A DNA stretch of 64,000 nucleotides, from assembly GCA_037444575.1 (NCBI GenBank), contig JBBIME010000004.1, forward strand, positions 310,001 through 374,000, written 5' to 3'. Position numbers and translations under genes: made by a program. This document shows positions 25,758 through 35,080 of this stretch, in pieces. Positions within the stretch are counted from its first letter, which is position 1; each line of letters opens with the position of its first letter. This DNA comes from Bacteriovorax sp037444575. Its GTDB lineage: Bacteria; Bdellovibrionota; Bacteriovoracia; Bacteriovoracales; Bacteriovoracaceae. A model generated the notes under the pieces. It made no database searches. It was not told the origin of the DNA and saw nothing but the letters and a program-made list of their open reading frames with translations.

Positions 25758-27860
25758 GTGAAAAATATTCTGACTTCCTCCCTATTCATAATCGCTTTTC
25801 TCTCTGGCTGTGCTACTCGCCCTGTGAAATTGGTCTCTCCTCCAAAGGCCGATCGCCTTGAACTTCTAAAAAAATCACTAGTTTCCAAGACTGAATTTGG
25901 AATTCCCCTAGATGAATCTGAAAATCTAGCAAAAGATTATTTACTGGCCTTAGATGCTGAAAGATCTGGAGAAACTAAGATCGCCTGCAATCTATTTAGT
26001 GACCTAGCCGAAAAAAAGAGCTTACCTATCAAAGAAGCCGCCCTTATTCACACTCTCGCAGATTGCGATCTTTCGACCAGTTATTTAGAAGAAGTATGGA
26101 GTGAAACAAAGGTACCAACCTATCTTAAAGATTCTTATTTTGAATATTCAAGAGTACTGGCCGCTAAGGCTAATATGCCGGCCTACGAAGCAGAATTTTC
26201 TTTTGCCCTTATTCCCTATAAAACTATCCAATCCGAAAAAGTAAAACTTATTACACGCGCGATAGCTATCGCTGAAAAGTTAGGTGATTTAGAAAAATTA
26301 AAACTATACAATGAAAAACTTAAAGAGATCTCACCTCTTCACAATACTGAGATCACTGATAAAAATATTTACTCAGTGGCCCGTGATTTTGAAGCCAATA
26401 GAAAATTCTCTAAGGCCAGAGAACTTTACAAGCAAATCATCGATGGCAATTTTCCTCTAGAAGAAAAAGTTAAAGCTTACAATTCTTACAGAACGACTTA
26501 CAAAGTTGAACGAGATCTAAAGACATTCCTTGCAAAAACTTATGAGATGGAATCTTTTTTGAAAGGGGAACTCAACAAAAATCCCAACGACCAAAAAACA
26601 TCTGAGGCATGGACCGATTCAAAGATAGCACTTTCTAGAGCAGTGTGGACCAATCATCAAAATGCAGACGCAAGAAAAATTCTTGATGACTTAATTACTT
26701 CAAAACTAGGAAATCAAAACCAGAGAGCTACAGCTCAATATGTTTACGGCTCTCTCCATCTAGAGAATAAAGAAAACTCGGAAGCACTTAAGCGCTTTGA
26801 AAAGGCCAATGCATTTAAGGTGACAGACAATGCTCTTTTAGAAAATATTCAATGGGCCATTGTGTGGAATTATTATCTTCTTAAAAATGATTCGAAGGTC
26901 GTAAGTTTTTCAGATAACTTTGCCAAAAAATCTACCAATCAAAATTTTGTAGCAAAACTTAACTACTGGAAAGCGAAGTCTCTTTTACGACTCGGAAAAA
27001 AAGAAGAAGCTAACGCTGTCTTTACTTCGGTTTCTCAAGCTGATCCATTTGGTTATTATGGCATCATATCTACAATTAATTTGAAAAAACCTCTGCAACC
27101 GATTTCTTCTCAATCGATCAGTACAGAATCAACAGGAAATCAAACTCTTGATTGGTTGGTGGCCGTAGGTGAAACAAACTTTTCTCAAAAATTTTTAAAA
27201 GGAATCGATTCACAATTTAAGACATATAAAGAACGTGAAAAAGAAATGCCTCTGTATTTTTTAACTGGGTGGTATCAAGGTGGCATGAGACAAATTTATA
27301 ATTTCAAACCAGGTGACAGAAATGCCATGACGGAAAAATATATCAATGTCGTCTTCCCTACTCCGTATTATAATACCGTTGATTCAATGGCCTCTAAATA
27401 CAATATCCCTAAGGAACTTATTTACGCCATCGCTAGACAAGAATCTGCTTTTGTTCCTAGCGAGCGCTCATGGGCGGATGCTTTTGGTTTAATGCAAATG
27501 ATTCCAGAGAAAGCTTCCGAGTTATCAAAAAAATATGCAATCACTTATCATAACTACAACGATCTTTATAATCCTGAAATCAATATTGAAATGGGAGCAG
27601 CTCTGTTAAAAAATTTAAGAGAAAAATTTCAATATAAATTTGCACAATCGGTCGCTGCTTACAATGCAAGCGACGAAGTCATAAGAATATGGGAAAAAGA
27701 AAGATTTAATGGAAATTATTTTGAATTTATAGAGATGATTCCATACGAAGAAACAAGAAACTACATTAAGTTGGTTTTTAGAAATTTTATCACTTACAAA
27801 AGAATTTCTAGCAAAGAAGAGTTCATGCTTGATGAAAACTTCTTTGCTAAGACTTTCTAG
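25758..27860 (+). CDS. Lytic murein transglycosylase lipoprotein (Slt70-like)
   Basis: A 700-residue protein that cleaves peptidoglycan to anhydromuropeptides. The GTG start (GGTGG upstream) gives a lipobox signal ending FLSGC, so it is anchored in a membrane rather than soluble as in E. coli Slt70. Residues of about 60-530 form a helical TPR-like superhelix. The SLT domain near residue 550 has the catalytic Glu in IARQESAFVPSERS, then AFGLMQMIPEKA and VAAYNAS. All three SLT motifs are intact. Convergent with lolA, with a 4-nt overlap. Confidence 0.92.
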   Translation: MKNILTSSLFIIAFLSGCATRPVKLVSPPKADRLELLKKSLVSKTEFGIPLDESENLAKDYLLALDAERSGETKIACNLFSDLAEKKSLPIKEAALIHTLADCDLSTSYLEEVWSETKVPTYLKDSYFEYSRVLAAKANMPAYEAEFSFALIPYKTIQSEKVKLITRAIAIAEKLGDLEKLKLYNEKLKEISPLHNTEITDKNIYSVARDFEANRKFSKARELYKQIIDGNFPLEEKVKAYNSYRTTYKVERDLKTFLAKTYEMESFLKGELNKNPNDQKTSEAWTDSKIALSRAVWTNHQNADARKILDDLITSKLGNQNQRATAQYVYGSLHLENKENSEALKRFEKANAFKVTDNALLENIQWAIVWNYYLLKNDSKVVSFSDNFAKKSTNQNFVAKLNYWKAKSLLRLGKKEEANAVFTSVSQADPFGYYGIISTINLKKPLQPISSQSISTESTGNQTLDWLVAVGETNFSQKFLKGIDSQFKTYKEREKEMPLYFLTGWYQGGMRQIYNFKPGDRNAMTEKYINVVFPTPYYNTVDSMASKYNIPKELIYAIARQESAFVPSERSWADAFGLMQMIPEKASELSKKYAITYHNYNDLYNPEINIEMGAALLKNLREKFQYKFAQSVAAYNASDEVIRIWEKERFNGNYFEFIEMIPYEETRNYIKLVFRNFITYKRISSKEEFMLDENFFAKTF

Positions 27861-28471
27861 TTTGTCTTCTTCGTCTTCGGAGGAGCTACAAAATTAAATC
27901 TCGTCGCATCCAGACTTGGGTTAATTTTTAAATTCGCAAATGAGAGAGTTGATTTCTTTCCATCTGGAAAAAGAAGATCAATTTTTTTGAGTTCTGAAAA
28001 ATCTTTGTCTTTTGCTGAGTTAAAGGTAAGAACGGCTTCTTTAATTCCAAACTCTTTTGCCGTTTTTGGTTTAAAGGTCATCACGTGCATTCCATCACCT
28101 GCGTTCTTAACGTCGTAAAGTGCATTAGCTGACAATCCGTTTTTTAATGAATCAAAAAATTTAATGTAAACGCTGTTACCTTCTTTGGCAGAAGTCTCGG
28201 TAACTTCTCCTTCCTCTCCTTCAATGAATGGTGCTCGATAATACCAGGCCTTCACTCCGTTACTAACGAAAACAACCGAACTCGGAGTTGAAGTTTCAAA
28301 GCGAATATTGCTTGGGTATTTGTACTCAATCGAGCCTTCCCCTTTTTTAGTTTTCCCTTTCAGAATGCTCACATACTCTTGTTCAAATTTGGCTGAGAAA
28401 CTTTGAGGTAAAAACTCAGCTCTGGCCTGTTGAAGAAATGTACTTAAAACAAGCATCAATGCAATCTTCAC
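27857..28471 (-). CDS. lolA: Outer-membrane lipoprotein carrier protein LolA
   Basis: A 204-residue periplasmic chaperone that ferries lipoproteins from LolCDE to the outer membrane. A short signal peptide (cut near QARA) is followed by the LolA pattern: FSAKFEQ, a GxIEYKYP-type strand and the VVFVSNGVKAWYY strand. The GTG start has AAGGAG well placed. LolA fits the many lipobox proteins in this window. Sequence identity in this family is low; the assignment rests on strand order and length. Confidence 0.8.
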   Translation of the reverse strand: MKIALMLVLSTFLQQARAEFLPQSFSAKFEQEYVSILKGKTKKGEGSIEYKYPSNIRFETSTPSSVVFVSNGVKAWYYRAPFIEGEEGEVTETSAKEGNSVYIKFFDSLKNGLSANALYDVKNAGDGMHVMTFKPKTAKEFGIKEAVLTFNSAKDKDFSELKKIDLLFPDGKKSTLSFANLKINPSLDATRFNFVAPPKTKKTN

Positions 28472-28500
28472 ACGAACTCCTTAACAATGATTGAGTGTTC

Positions 28501-28529
28501 ATAATGCCGTAACTCTTGTGGAATCTCAA
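28501..28529 (-). promoter_or_regulatory. Candidate lolA promoter
   Basis: Minus strand: TTGAGA (28524-28529), 17-nt spacer, CATTAT (28501-28506), 30 nt before the GTG start. Confidence 0.3.
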
Positions 28530-28574
28530 TTAACGGTTGGTCAAAAAATACAAAAACACTCAAGTTTCCTTTCA

Positions 28575-28603
28575 TTGACTCACCCCAAAGCTCCTCTTAA
28601 AAT
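28575..28603 (+). promoter_or_regulatory. Strong promoter of the GlcNAc operon, leaderless layout
   Basis: TTGACT (28575-28580), 17-nt spacer, TAAAAT (28598-28603): each hexamer matches 5 of 6 consensus positions. Only 6 nt separate the -10 box from the ATG at 28610, so transcription should begin at or next to the start codon. No Shine-Dalgarno sequence is present. Confidence 0.6.
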
Positions 28604-28609
28604 TTAAGT

Positions 28610-29485
28610 ATGCAATCATCCTTTAAATATCTCATTGGCGTTGACGGCGGTGGTAGTGGAACGCGAGTCATAATCGCAGACCCTCATCAGAAAATTTTGG
28701 CCATGGCCGAAGGGGCTCCCTCTGCTCTTGGTCAAGGAATTGAAAAAGCCTGGAAAGCAATTATGAATACTATTGCTTTAGCGTTTTCTAATGGAAAGAT
28801 AACTGTACCAATGCTTTCTGAATGCGCTATCGGCCTTGGGCTCTCTGGTGCCAACAATATTGTTTGGAAAAATGAATTTTATCTACGAAATCCTGGATTT
28901 AAAAAAATCATTATAGACACAGATGGTTTCACAACACTTCTTGGCGCACATAACGGAGCTCCGGGAGTAATCGTGGCTGTCGGAACTGGAAGTGTCGGAA
29001 TGGTTTTAGATAAAGATGGTAAACGCAAAGATGTTTCTGGTTGGGGGTTTCCTTCAGGGGATGAAGCTAGTGGCGCTTGGCTAGGCCTTAGGGCCGCTTC
29101 AATTACTCAAAAAACTTTCGATGGAAGAAGAAATCCTTCAACTCTTTCTGTTGCTGTTCAAAATTTTTGTGGAAATACTCCTGAAAAATTTTTAGCGTGG
29201 TTAGGCGAAGCTAAGCAAAATGCTTTTGCAACACTTGCTCCTCTCGTTTTTCAATGTGCAGGCTCTGATCCCGATGCTCTAAAGCTTCTCAATAAAGCTG
29301 GGGTAGAAATTGCTACCATGGTAGAAACGCTCGACCCAAATGGGGAACTGCCTCTATCTATTTGTGGACGATTAGGTATTGAACTTATTCCCTATCTTCC
29401 ACCTGAAATAAAAAAGAGAAACCAACCGGCCAAAGGAGACTCCACTGTCGGAGCTCTTTATCTGATCGCTCATAACTTAAAATGA
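28610..29485 (+). CDS. N-acetylglucosamine kinase (BadF/BadG/BcrA/BcrD ATPase family)
   Basis: A 291-residue sugar kinase of the actin-like ATPase fold. The phosphate-1 motif is LIGVDGGGSGTRVIIAD, the second phosphate loop is VAVGTGSVGMV, and GWGFPSGDEASGAWLG is the block typical of GlcNAc kinases in this family. It would make GlcNAc-6-phosphate for the NagA gene that overlaps it by 4 nt. The mRNA appears to start at the ATG (see the promoter entry). A glucosamine kinase is a close alternative. Confidence 0.8.
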   Translation: MQSSFKYLIGVDGGGSGTRVIIADPHQKILAMAEGAPSALGQGIEKAWKAIMNTIALAFSNGKITVPMLSECAIGLGLSGANNIVWKNEFYLRNPGFKKIIIDTDGFTTLLGAHNGAPGVIVAVGTGSVGMVLDKDGKRKDVSGWGFPSGDEASGAWLGLRAASITQKTFDGRRNPSTLSVAVQNFCGNTPEKFLAWLGEAKQNAFATLAPLVFQCAGSDPDALKLLNKAGVEIATMVETLDPNGELPLSICGRLGIELIPYLPPEIKKRNQPAKGDSTVGALYLIAHNLK

Positions 29486-30573
29486 ATAAAAAACTTCATG
29501 GAAATATATTAATTGAAGGATCTTTTGTTGAAGCAGAAATTGAATTCAATGAAAAAATCCTATCCATAAAAAAAATTAAGAGCGACAAAAAGAATCTTCC
29601 TCAAATTATTCCAGGCTTCATTGATCTCCATGTTCACGGAGGTGGTGGAGCAGATATTATGGAAGCGGGAACAGCTTCCCACACAGTCGCAGCAACACAT
29701 GCTAAATTTGGAACGACTTCATTTTTAGCAACAACAATGACTGCTCCCTTTGCTGATTTAGAAAAATCATTTCTAGCGATGAAGCAGCAATTTTCAAATC
29801 GAGAATCAAAAGAAGCTCGTCTTCTTGGAGTGCATCTTGAAGGTCCATTTATTTCTTCTTCTAAACTTGGTGCTCAACCTGATTTTGTACGAGCGGCAAC
29901 CTTAAAAGAAATTGAAAAACTTCACAGCATTATTCCGATTAAAAGTTTAACTCTTGCCCCTGAAGTTTTTAATCATCTCGATCTCATTAAAGATCTGGTC
30001 CAGATGAATATTGTTGTTCAAATAGGTCACACCAATGGAACTTACGAAGAAGGTCTAAAAGCAATTGATCATGGGGCAAAGAGCTTTACTCACCTCTTTA
30101 ATGCTATGTCGAGTTTTCATCACCGTGAACCGGGAATGATAGGCGCAGCTCTAGCACACGCAAATCATGCTGAACTAATTCCAGATCTAATGCATGTTCA
30201 CCCTGGAGCAATCAAAGTTGCTCTAAGGTCAATTCCCAATCTCTATTTTGTAACGGATGCCACTTCGGCTACTGGAATGCCTGATGGCGATTATAAATTA
30301 GGAACTCATACTGTTAATAAGTGTCTTGGTGGAGTCCGTCTAAAAGATGGCACGCTCGCAGGAAGTGCTCTTACAATGGATCAAGCACTTCGCAATCTCG
30401 TTAGTCTTGGAATGGAACTTTCAGAAGCAAGTAAGCGACTTTCACAAATCCCAGCTGAACTCATTGGTATTTCTGATCGAGGAATTATTAAAGAAAATCA
30501 TTACTCCGATTTGATAGTGCTAAACTCAGATCTCTCATTAAAAGAAATCTACATTGAAGGAGAATTGGTATGA
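29482..30573 (+). CDS. nagA: N-acetylglucosamine-6-phosphate deacetylase
   Basis: A 363-residue amidohydrolase that removes acetate from GlcNAc-6-P. The entrance motif is GFIDLHVHGGGGADIM, the metal-binding Glu is in HLEGPFIS, and further ligands are in QIGHTNGTYEEG and FTHLFNAMSSF. The catalytic Asp lies in VTDATSATGMPDG. Complete length for the family. It overlaps both neighbours by ATGA, so the three genes are one translationally coupled operon. Confidence 0.94.
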   Translation: MNKKLHGNILIEGSFVEAEIEFNEKILSIKKIKSDKKNLPQIIPGFIDLHVHGGGGADIMEAGTASHTVAATHAKFGTTSFLATTMTAPFADLEKSFLAMKQQFSNRESKEARLLGVHLEGPFISSSKLGAQPDFVRAATLKEIEKLHSIIPIKSLTLAPEVFNHLDLIKDLVQMNIVVQIGHTNGTYEEGLKAIDHGAKSFTHLFNAMSSFHHREPGMIGAALAHANHAELIPDLMHVHPGAIKVALRSIPNLYFVTDATSATGMPDGDYKLGTHTVNKCLGGVRLKDGTLAGSALTMDQALRNLVSLGMELSEASKRLSQIPAELIGISDRGIIKENHYSDLIVLNSDLSLKEIYIEGELV

Positions 30574-31592
30574 CTTCACTTATGCGAACTGAAGCACTCG
30601 AAGCTTCTAGTGTTGTCGAAAATCAATTCAGTGAAAATCAACAGATTCTCGATGAAGTTGCCCAATATATAAATCAGAAAAATCCTTATTCACTTATCAG
30701 TATCGCTCGTGGAAGTTCAGATCATGCTGCTCAATATTTAAACTTTCTAACAACGGCTAAATTGGGAAAACTTACAACCTCTCTATCGATGTCACTACTT
30801 ACTCTGTATCAAGCTGAACTTGATGTTAGCAAATCAGTTGGAGTGGCCATCTCTCAGTCCGGGCAAAGCCCCGATGTAGTTAAGCCCATTGAATATATGA
30901 AATCTCACAATGCTCCAAGCTTAGCATTGGTTAATGATATCAATTCTCCATTAGCGAAAGCTTCGGAATGGACTATTCCACTTCACGCCGGACCTGAAAA
31001 GGCCGTTGCTGCTACAAAAAGTTTTATCGCCTCTCTATCTGCAAGTGCTAGTTTGATTGCTGCTTGGAAAAATGATTTAGAGTTAACTCGAGGTCTTCAT
31101 CATCTTCCAGATGATTTACTAAAGGCCCAGAGTCTCGATTGGTCTTCACCGATAAAGACTTTGCAAAAAGCAAAACGTATTATGATTGTTGGAAGAGGCT
31201 ATGGACTATCGTTGGCCCTAGAAGCTGCTTTAAAGTTGAAAGAAACCTGCTCCATTCAAGCAGAAGCTTTTAGTGCAGCTGAAATTAAGCATGGCCCTCA
31301 AGCTTTAATCGAAGAGGGATATCCTCTTCTCATTTTTGCCAATCGAGGTCCTACACTTCATAACATGTTAGATCTTGCTACTGATATGAAATCGAGAGGA
31401 GCAAATGTCATTTTGGCCGCTCCACCATTTGTAAAAGATAAACAACTTGAAATTCAAACGACTCATGCAGAAGAGCTTGATGTGATCACCGCAATCCAAT
31501 CTTTCTATCTAATGGCCGAAGAACTTTCAAGAAGTTTAGGACTAAATCCTGATAAACCAAGACATCTCTCGAAAGTGACGAAGACAGAATAA
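30570..31592 (+). CDS. Glucosamine-6-phosphate deaminase/isomerase, SIS type (NagB-II)
   Basis: A 340-residue protein with two SIS domains and no glutaminase domain. It has SIARGSSDHAAQYLNFL, the phosphosugar loop SQSGQSPDV, AVAATKSFIAS and the late AEIKHGPQAL motif, all shared with the isomerase half of GlmS. In a nagK-nagA operon this is most likely NagB-II, turning GlcN-6-P into fructose-6-P plus ammonia. An AgaS-like galactosamine enzyme is the alternative. Last gene of the operon. Confidence 0.82.
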   Translation: MTSLMRTEALEASSVVENQFSENQQILDEVAQYINQKNPYSLISIARGSSDHAAQYLNFLTTAKLGKLTTSLSMSLLTLYQAELDVSKSVGVAISQSGQSPDVVKPIEYMKSHNAPSLALVNDINSPLAKASEWTIPLHAGPEKAVAATKSFIASLSASASLIAAWKNDLELTRGLHHLPDDLLKAQSLDWSSPIKTLQKAKRIMIVGRGYGLSLALEAALKLKETCSIQAEAFSAAEIKHGPQALIEEGYPLLIFANRGPTLHNMLDLATDMKSRGANVILAAPPFVKDKQLEIQTTHAEELDVITAIQSFYLMAEELSRSLGLNPDKPRHLSKVTKTE

Positions 31593-31593
31593 T

Positions 31594-32928
31594 TTAAACA
31601 TCTCTCAATAATTCGTTGATTAAATTTTCTTTAAACTTCTCTATTGTTTCTTTCTCGGTAAGATCTTTAAGATATTCAATCGTAAGTGTCTCAGCTCCAG
31701 CAACACCTGTGAAAATAACTCCAACCCCAGGAGATTTTAGCATTGTCCCTCGTGCCCACACGCTAAGATCGCTCCATCCTTCTGGAAATGTATAAGATCT
31801 TGGTACTCTTCCCGCACTAATTAAAAGAGAGCTTGAAATAGATTTTGAATCGCGATCAAACTTTTGATAAATGTTCTTTAATGTTTTAGGCCGAAGAACA
31901 GATGAGGCCCAAAGAGTTCCAAAAATAAACTTCGTCGCTTTATCCATTTTGTGAGAGTTGATAATGTGCTTAACTTTTCCCAAAAATTTAATATCTTGAA
32001 TCTCATCGCGCTTTCCCACTATCCATACAGTAGTGAGAATATTTTGAAGAGAATAGCGAATCTTTAGCAGTGGCCTTAAGGTCTTTGGCAAATAGACCAT
32101 AATCGGCGTTTTATGATCTCCTCGATTCTTTAAACTTGTATCAAGTGCTTTAAAACAGCAATAGGTTAAATATTCTGTTATAGAGATTTCAAACTTTTTG
32201 CAACTCTGTCTGATTTTATCTTGTTCAGAACTTGAAAGTTGAATCATTGTTGAAGTTACAAAACGTTCAGGTTTTGAGTGGTGATCAATAAGAGTCGCCA
32301 TCATATATTGGCGCTGTTTACTTAGAGGGCGTAGCTGAGAAAAAATCTGGCTTACAAACCACTTCAATCCCATATGTTTCCAAAGATCGCGGTAGCGAAA
32401 AACTTTATCCGTTTTTGCGCCATCTCTTATCGGCATTCCATTCATGGCACGAAACACTTCTTCCAATAAATGAAATTGTCCAGCGGCATCGCAAAGAGTG
32501 TGATGAACATTGAAAATTAAAATATTTTTTCCTGCTTCCGTTTTTCCCAAAAGAAACCTGAAAGCAGGAGAGATAGCAAGATCAAATTTTCTTTGAGAGA
32601 ATTCATCAATGGTTTCTTGATTTAAAATATCCTCACGCAACTCTACAACGTCACTAGAATCAAGCTCAGCCGATTCAGTGTAATAACGCCTAAACTGAAG
32701 ATTCCCTTCTCTAATTTTAGATCGAAGAAGAGGAATCTCTTTAATGGCCTGATCTATGGCCTTCTTTAGATCAATAAGCCTTGGATCGCCCTTAAACTCC
32801 ACCATAATCTGGCTATTATAAGAAACGTATTCTGATTCATGCGCGAGCATGAATTTCTCTAAAGAGTTCAGCGGTATTGAACGTTTTTTACGTTTAAAAA
32901 ATGACATGTACAAAGGGTAACATGCCAA
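31594..32928 (-). CDS. Condensation-fold acyltransferase A (HHxxxD family)
   Basis: A 444-residue standalone protein of the chloramphenicol-acetyltransferase/condensation superfamily. The catalytic motif appears as NVHHTLCDAAGQFHL, with both His and the Asp kept. It is a paralog of the protein at 33812-35059: both have FMLAHE/YILAFE-type starts and a C-terminal block LLISAGRVPRSYTFPEGW or LLISSGRTPSEMQFPDEW. Relatives include PapA, alcohol acetyltransferases and NRPS condensation domains, so it should join an acyl group to an alcohol or amine. Substrates are unknown. No carrier protein or NRPS gene lies nearby. Confidence 0.7.
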   Translation of the reverse strand: MACYPLYMSFFKRKKRSIPLNSLEKFMLAHESEYVSYNSQIMVEFKGDPRLIDLKKAIDQAIKEIPLLRSKIREGNLQFRRYYTESAELDSSDVVELREDILNQETIDEFSQRKFDLAISPAFRFLLGKTEAGKNILIFNVHHTLCDAAGQFHLLEEVFRAMNGMPIRDGAKTDKVFRYRDLWKHMGLKWFVSQIFSQLRPLSKQRQYMMATLIDHHSKPERFVTSTMIQLSSSEQDKIRQSCKKFEISITEYLTYCCFKALDTSLKNRGDHKTPIMVYLPKTLRPLLKIRYSLQNILTTVWIVGKRDEIQDIKFLGKVKHIINSHKMDKATKFIFGTLWASSVLRPKTLKNIYQKFDRDSKSISSSLLISAGRVPRSYTFPEGWSDLSVWARGTMLKSPGVGVIFTGVAGAETLTIEYLKDLTEKETIEKFKENLINELLRDV

Positions 32929-32984
32929 TGAATTTGGAGTGATTACCGTGTAATTTTTCTATACTTAGTCCCCCCCTTTAAACC

Positions 32985-33815
32985 ATGGGTTATACTTTCT
33001 TATCTATGAATAAATACAAAGAAAAGCGAAGCCAGACCTTCATCAATTCCTTAAGAAGGACTCTCTGGCCCTTTCTAAAGGTCATGTTTCGCATAAAAAT
33101 CGAAGGCCTAGAGAATGTGCCCTCAAAAGGCCCACTACTTTTTATTTCCAATCACAATGTTGGAGCTTTGATTGAAAGCCACACCTCCCTTTTTGTTCTT
33201 CAAAATAAAATTCCTGGATCGATTATTTATGGGTTTACTCATCCATCCATTTTCAAGGTTGCAGGGGTAAAGCATTATTTTGAATGGATAGGTGCTGTTC
33301 CCGCCACCTACGAAGTGGCCGCTTCTGTATTTGAAAAGGGACACTCCCTCATGATTTTCCCCGGGGGAAATAGGCAAGCTTTAAGAAGTATTTGGAATTA
33401 CAAAAACAATCAATTCGAATGGAGTCATGGTTGGGCGAAAATAGCCTGTACGCACAACGTACCAGTCGTCCCTATTACTTTCAAAGGATCGCACTTTGTG
33501 AATCCCATTATTATCAGTAGCGAATGGCTTTCAAAAATTCTTGTTCTTCCCTGGCTACTTGGACTTAAGTGGTCTTCCATTTCTCTAGGGCAGATTCTTC
33601 TGGCGTGCCTGGCATTTTTCGTTTTGAAAAATCATGTCCCGATGTTTCTTAATGTCGTGATTACTTATTTGGTATTTATTTTTACCCCACTGGCACTACT
33701 CATTCCCTTTCCGGTGAAAATGAAAATTCATCCTCCACTTATGCCCTCTGATTTTTCCACGCAGGCTGAGCTTGAAGATAAAATGGCAAAAATTATGGGA
33801 GAGATTTATTCTTAA
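32985..33815 (+). CDS. PlsC-like lysophospholipid/glycerol-phosphate acyltransferase
   Basis: A 276-residue membrane-bound acyltransferase. Block 1 reads NHNVGALIES, keeping the His but with Glu in place of the usual Asp; block 3 reads FPGGNRQ rather than FPEG. Two or three hydrophobic segments follow in the C-terminal third. The changes suggest a divergent substrate, such as wax ester, diacylglycerol or an amine-linked lipid. It is divergent from acyltransferase A and ends 4 nt inside acyltransferase B. An ATG at 33006 is an alternative start; neither has a ribosome site. A TATACT (32960-32965) could be the -10 box. Confidence 0.75.
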   Translation: MGYTFLSMNKYKEKRSQTFINSLRRTLWPFLKVMFRIKIEGLENVPSKGPLLFISNHNVGALIESHTSLFVLQNKIPGSIIYGFTHPSIFKVAGVKHYFEWIGAVPATYEVAASVFEKGHSLMIFPGGNRQALRSIWNYKNNQFEWSHGWAKIACTHNVPVVPITFKGSHFVNPIIISSEWLSKILVLPWLLGLKWSSISLGQILLACLAFFVLKNHVPMFLNVVITYLVFIFTPLALLIPFPVKMKIHPPLMPSDFSTQAELEDKMAKIMGEIYS

Positions 33816-35059
33816 GAAAGTTCCTGCAACAGCAATTCTTTAAAACGCTGTATGGTTTCCTTTTTTAGGGACTCTCTTAAATACTCTATGCAGATAAAAT
33901 CTTTCTGCTTAAAGCTTGTGACAAGAAGTCCGATTCCCGGAGAGCGATGCATACTTCCTTTGGCATAAAGACGAGAAATTTTCCACTCATCTGGAAACTG
34001 CATTTCACTCGGAGTTCGTCCACTGCTAATGAGCAGTGTGCAATCGTGAATTTTTTCTTCTTTGAATTTTAGAATTTTTTTGAGTGCTGTAAATGATTTA
34101 AGTTTTACAAGAAGAGCTCCTAACAAAAGCGTCTTTTTAACTTCGTCCTCACCACTTCTAAATTTATAAGTGTCTCTAAACTTTAAATTAAAATTTGAAT
34201 TATTTATTTCTCCTCGATCAATCTTCATCCAGATAAACCCTAGAAGATTTTGATAAGCTCGCATGACCTTAAATTCAAAGCGCATACTCTTTGTGATGTA
34301 TAAAACTATTGGCCTTTCACATTCTCCTCTTTCACGAAGAAGCTTATCCATCGCCTTTGCGCCAATGAGAGAAATATAAGCTGTGCTAGAAAGTGCGAGC
34401 TTTCGAGCTGCTCCATCCATAATTTTTCGATCGAGCTCAATTAACTCCATGTCTACTTTGCGAGTCTTTGGTTCAAAATCATTGAGTCTGGCGATTTTAA
34501 CTTTTCCTTTTTTCTTTTTGATTTTTAAAAAAGGCAGAAGATTTTTTAAGTACCAAATCGGAGAAGTTTTTAGAAAATATTTTCTAAACTTATACACATC
34601 CTTCATCTCTCGAGGTTGATAAGTATTCCCCTGATAAATATCAAGAAAATCCTTTAGAAAATTAAACTGGGCATGCCCGTCGTATATGGCATGATGAAAA
34701 GAGAAAATTATTTTTTTATTTCTAACAACGGCCAAGCGAATGGCCAGTTCATCCGGAAAAACAAATTTCTTTTCCCAGTAATTTTCTAATTCATCTTCAT
34801 TTAAAACGTACAATTGCTTATCTATATCAGCCTTTTCGATTAGAACAAAGCGTCCGGAAGCACTGTCGGGAATAATTCGGGTAAAAGGCTCGAGCTCAAT
34901 AAGCTTTTTAAAGGCTGCCTTTAATTTTTCGAAATCTAATTCACCCTCAATATCTAAAACCAAATGGCTATTAAAAGGAAGATCCTCCCTTTCAAAAGCG
35001 AGAATATAACGATCCTGAAAAGAGAGATTGAAAGTTTTTCCAAATTGACGGTTGTGCAT
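33812..35059 (-). CDS. Condensation-fold acyltransferase B (HHxxxDG family)
   Basis: A 415-residue paralog of the protein at 31594-32928. The catalytic motif is FSFHHAIYDGHAQFNFL, the canonical HHxxxDG. C-terminal resemblance to acyltransferase A (SSGRTP, RSPGIGLLV, then EYL and KETIQRFKELL) points to duplication. It has no signal peptide and is probably cytoplasmic or membrane-peripheral. Its stop overlaps the PlsC-like gene by 4 nt and its start sits beside the promoter of the divergent P450 gene. Acyl donor and acceptor are unknown. Confidence 0.7.
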   Translation of the reverse strand: MHNRQFGKTFNLSFQDRYILAFEREDLPFNSHLVLDIEGELDFEKLKAAFKKLIELEPFTRIIPDSASGRFVLIEKADIDKQLYVLNEDELENYWEKKFVFPDELAIRLAVVRNKKIIFSFHHAIYDGHAQFNFLKDFLDIYQGNTYQPREMKDVYKFRKYFLKTSPIWYLKNLLPFLKIKKKKGKVKIARLNDFEPKTRKVDMELIELDRKIMDGAARKLALSSTAYISLIGAKAMDKLLRERGECERPIVLYITKSMRFEFKVMRAYQNLLGFIWMKIDRGEINNSNFNLKFRDTYKFRSGEDEVKKTLLLGALLVKLKSFTALKKILKFKEEKIHDCTLLISSGRTPSEMQFPDEWKISRLYAKGSMHRSPGIGLLVTSFKQKDFICIEYLRESLKKETIQRFKELLLQELS

Positions 35060-35072
35060 ACTCCACTATAGC
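35045..35072 (+). promoter_or_regulatory. Candidate P450 promoter
   Basis: TTGACG (35045-35050), 16-nt spacer, TATAGC (35067-35072), then 8 nt to the ATG at 35081 and no Shine-Dalgarno site. The -35 box lies within the first codons of the divergent acyltransferase B. Confidence 0.45.
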
Positions 35073-35080
35073 ATTAGACT

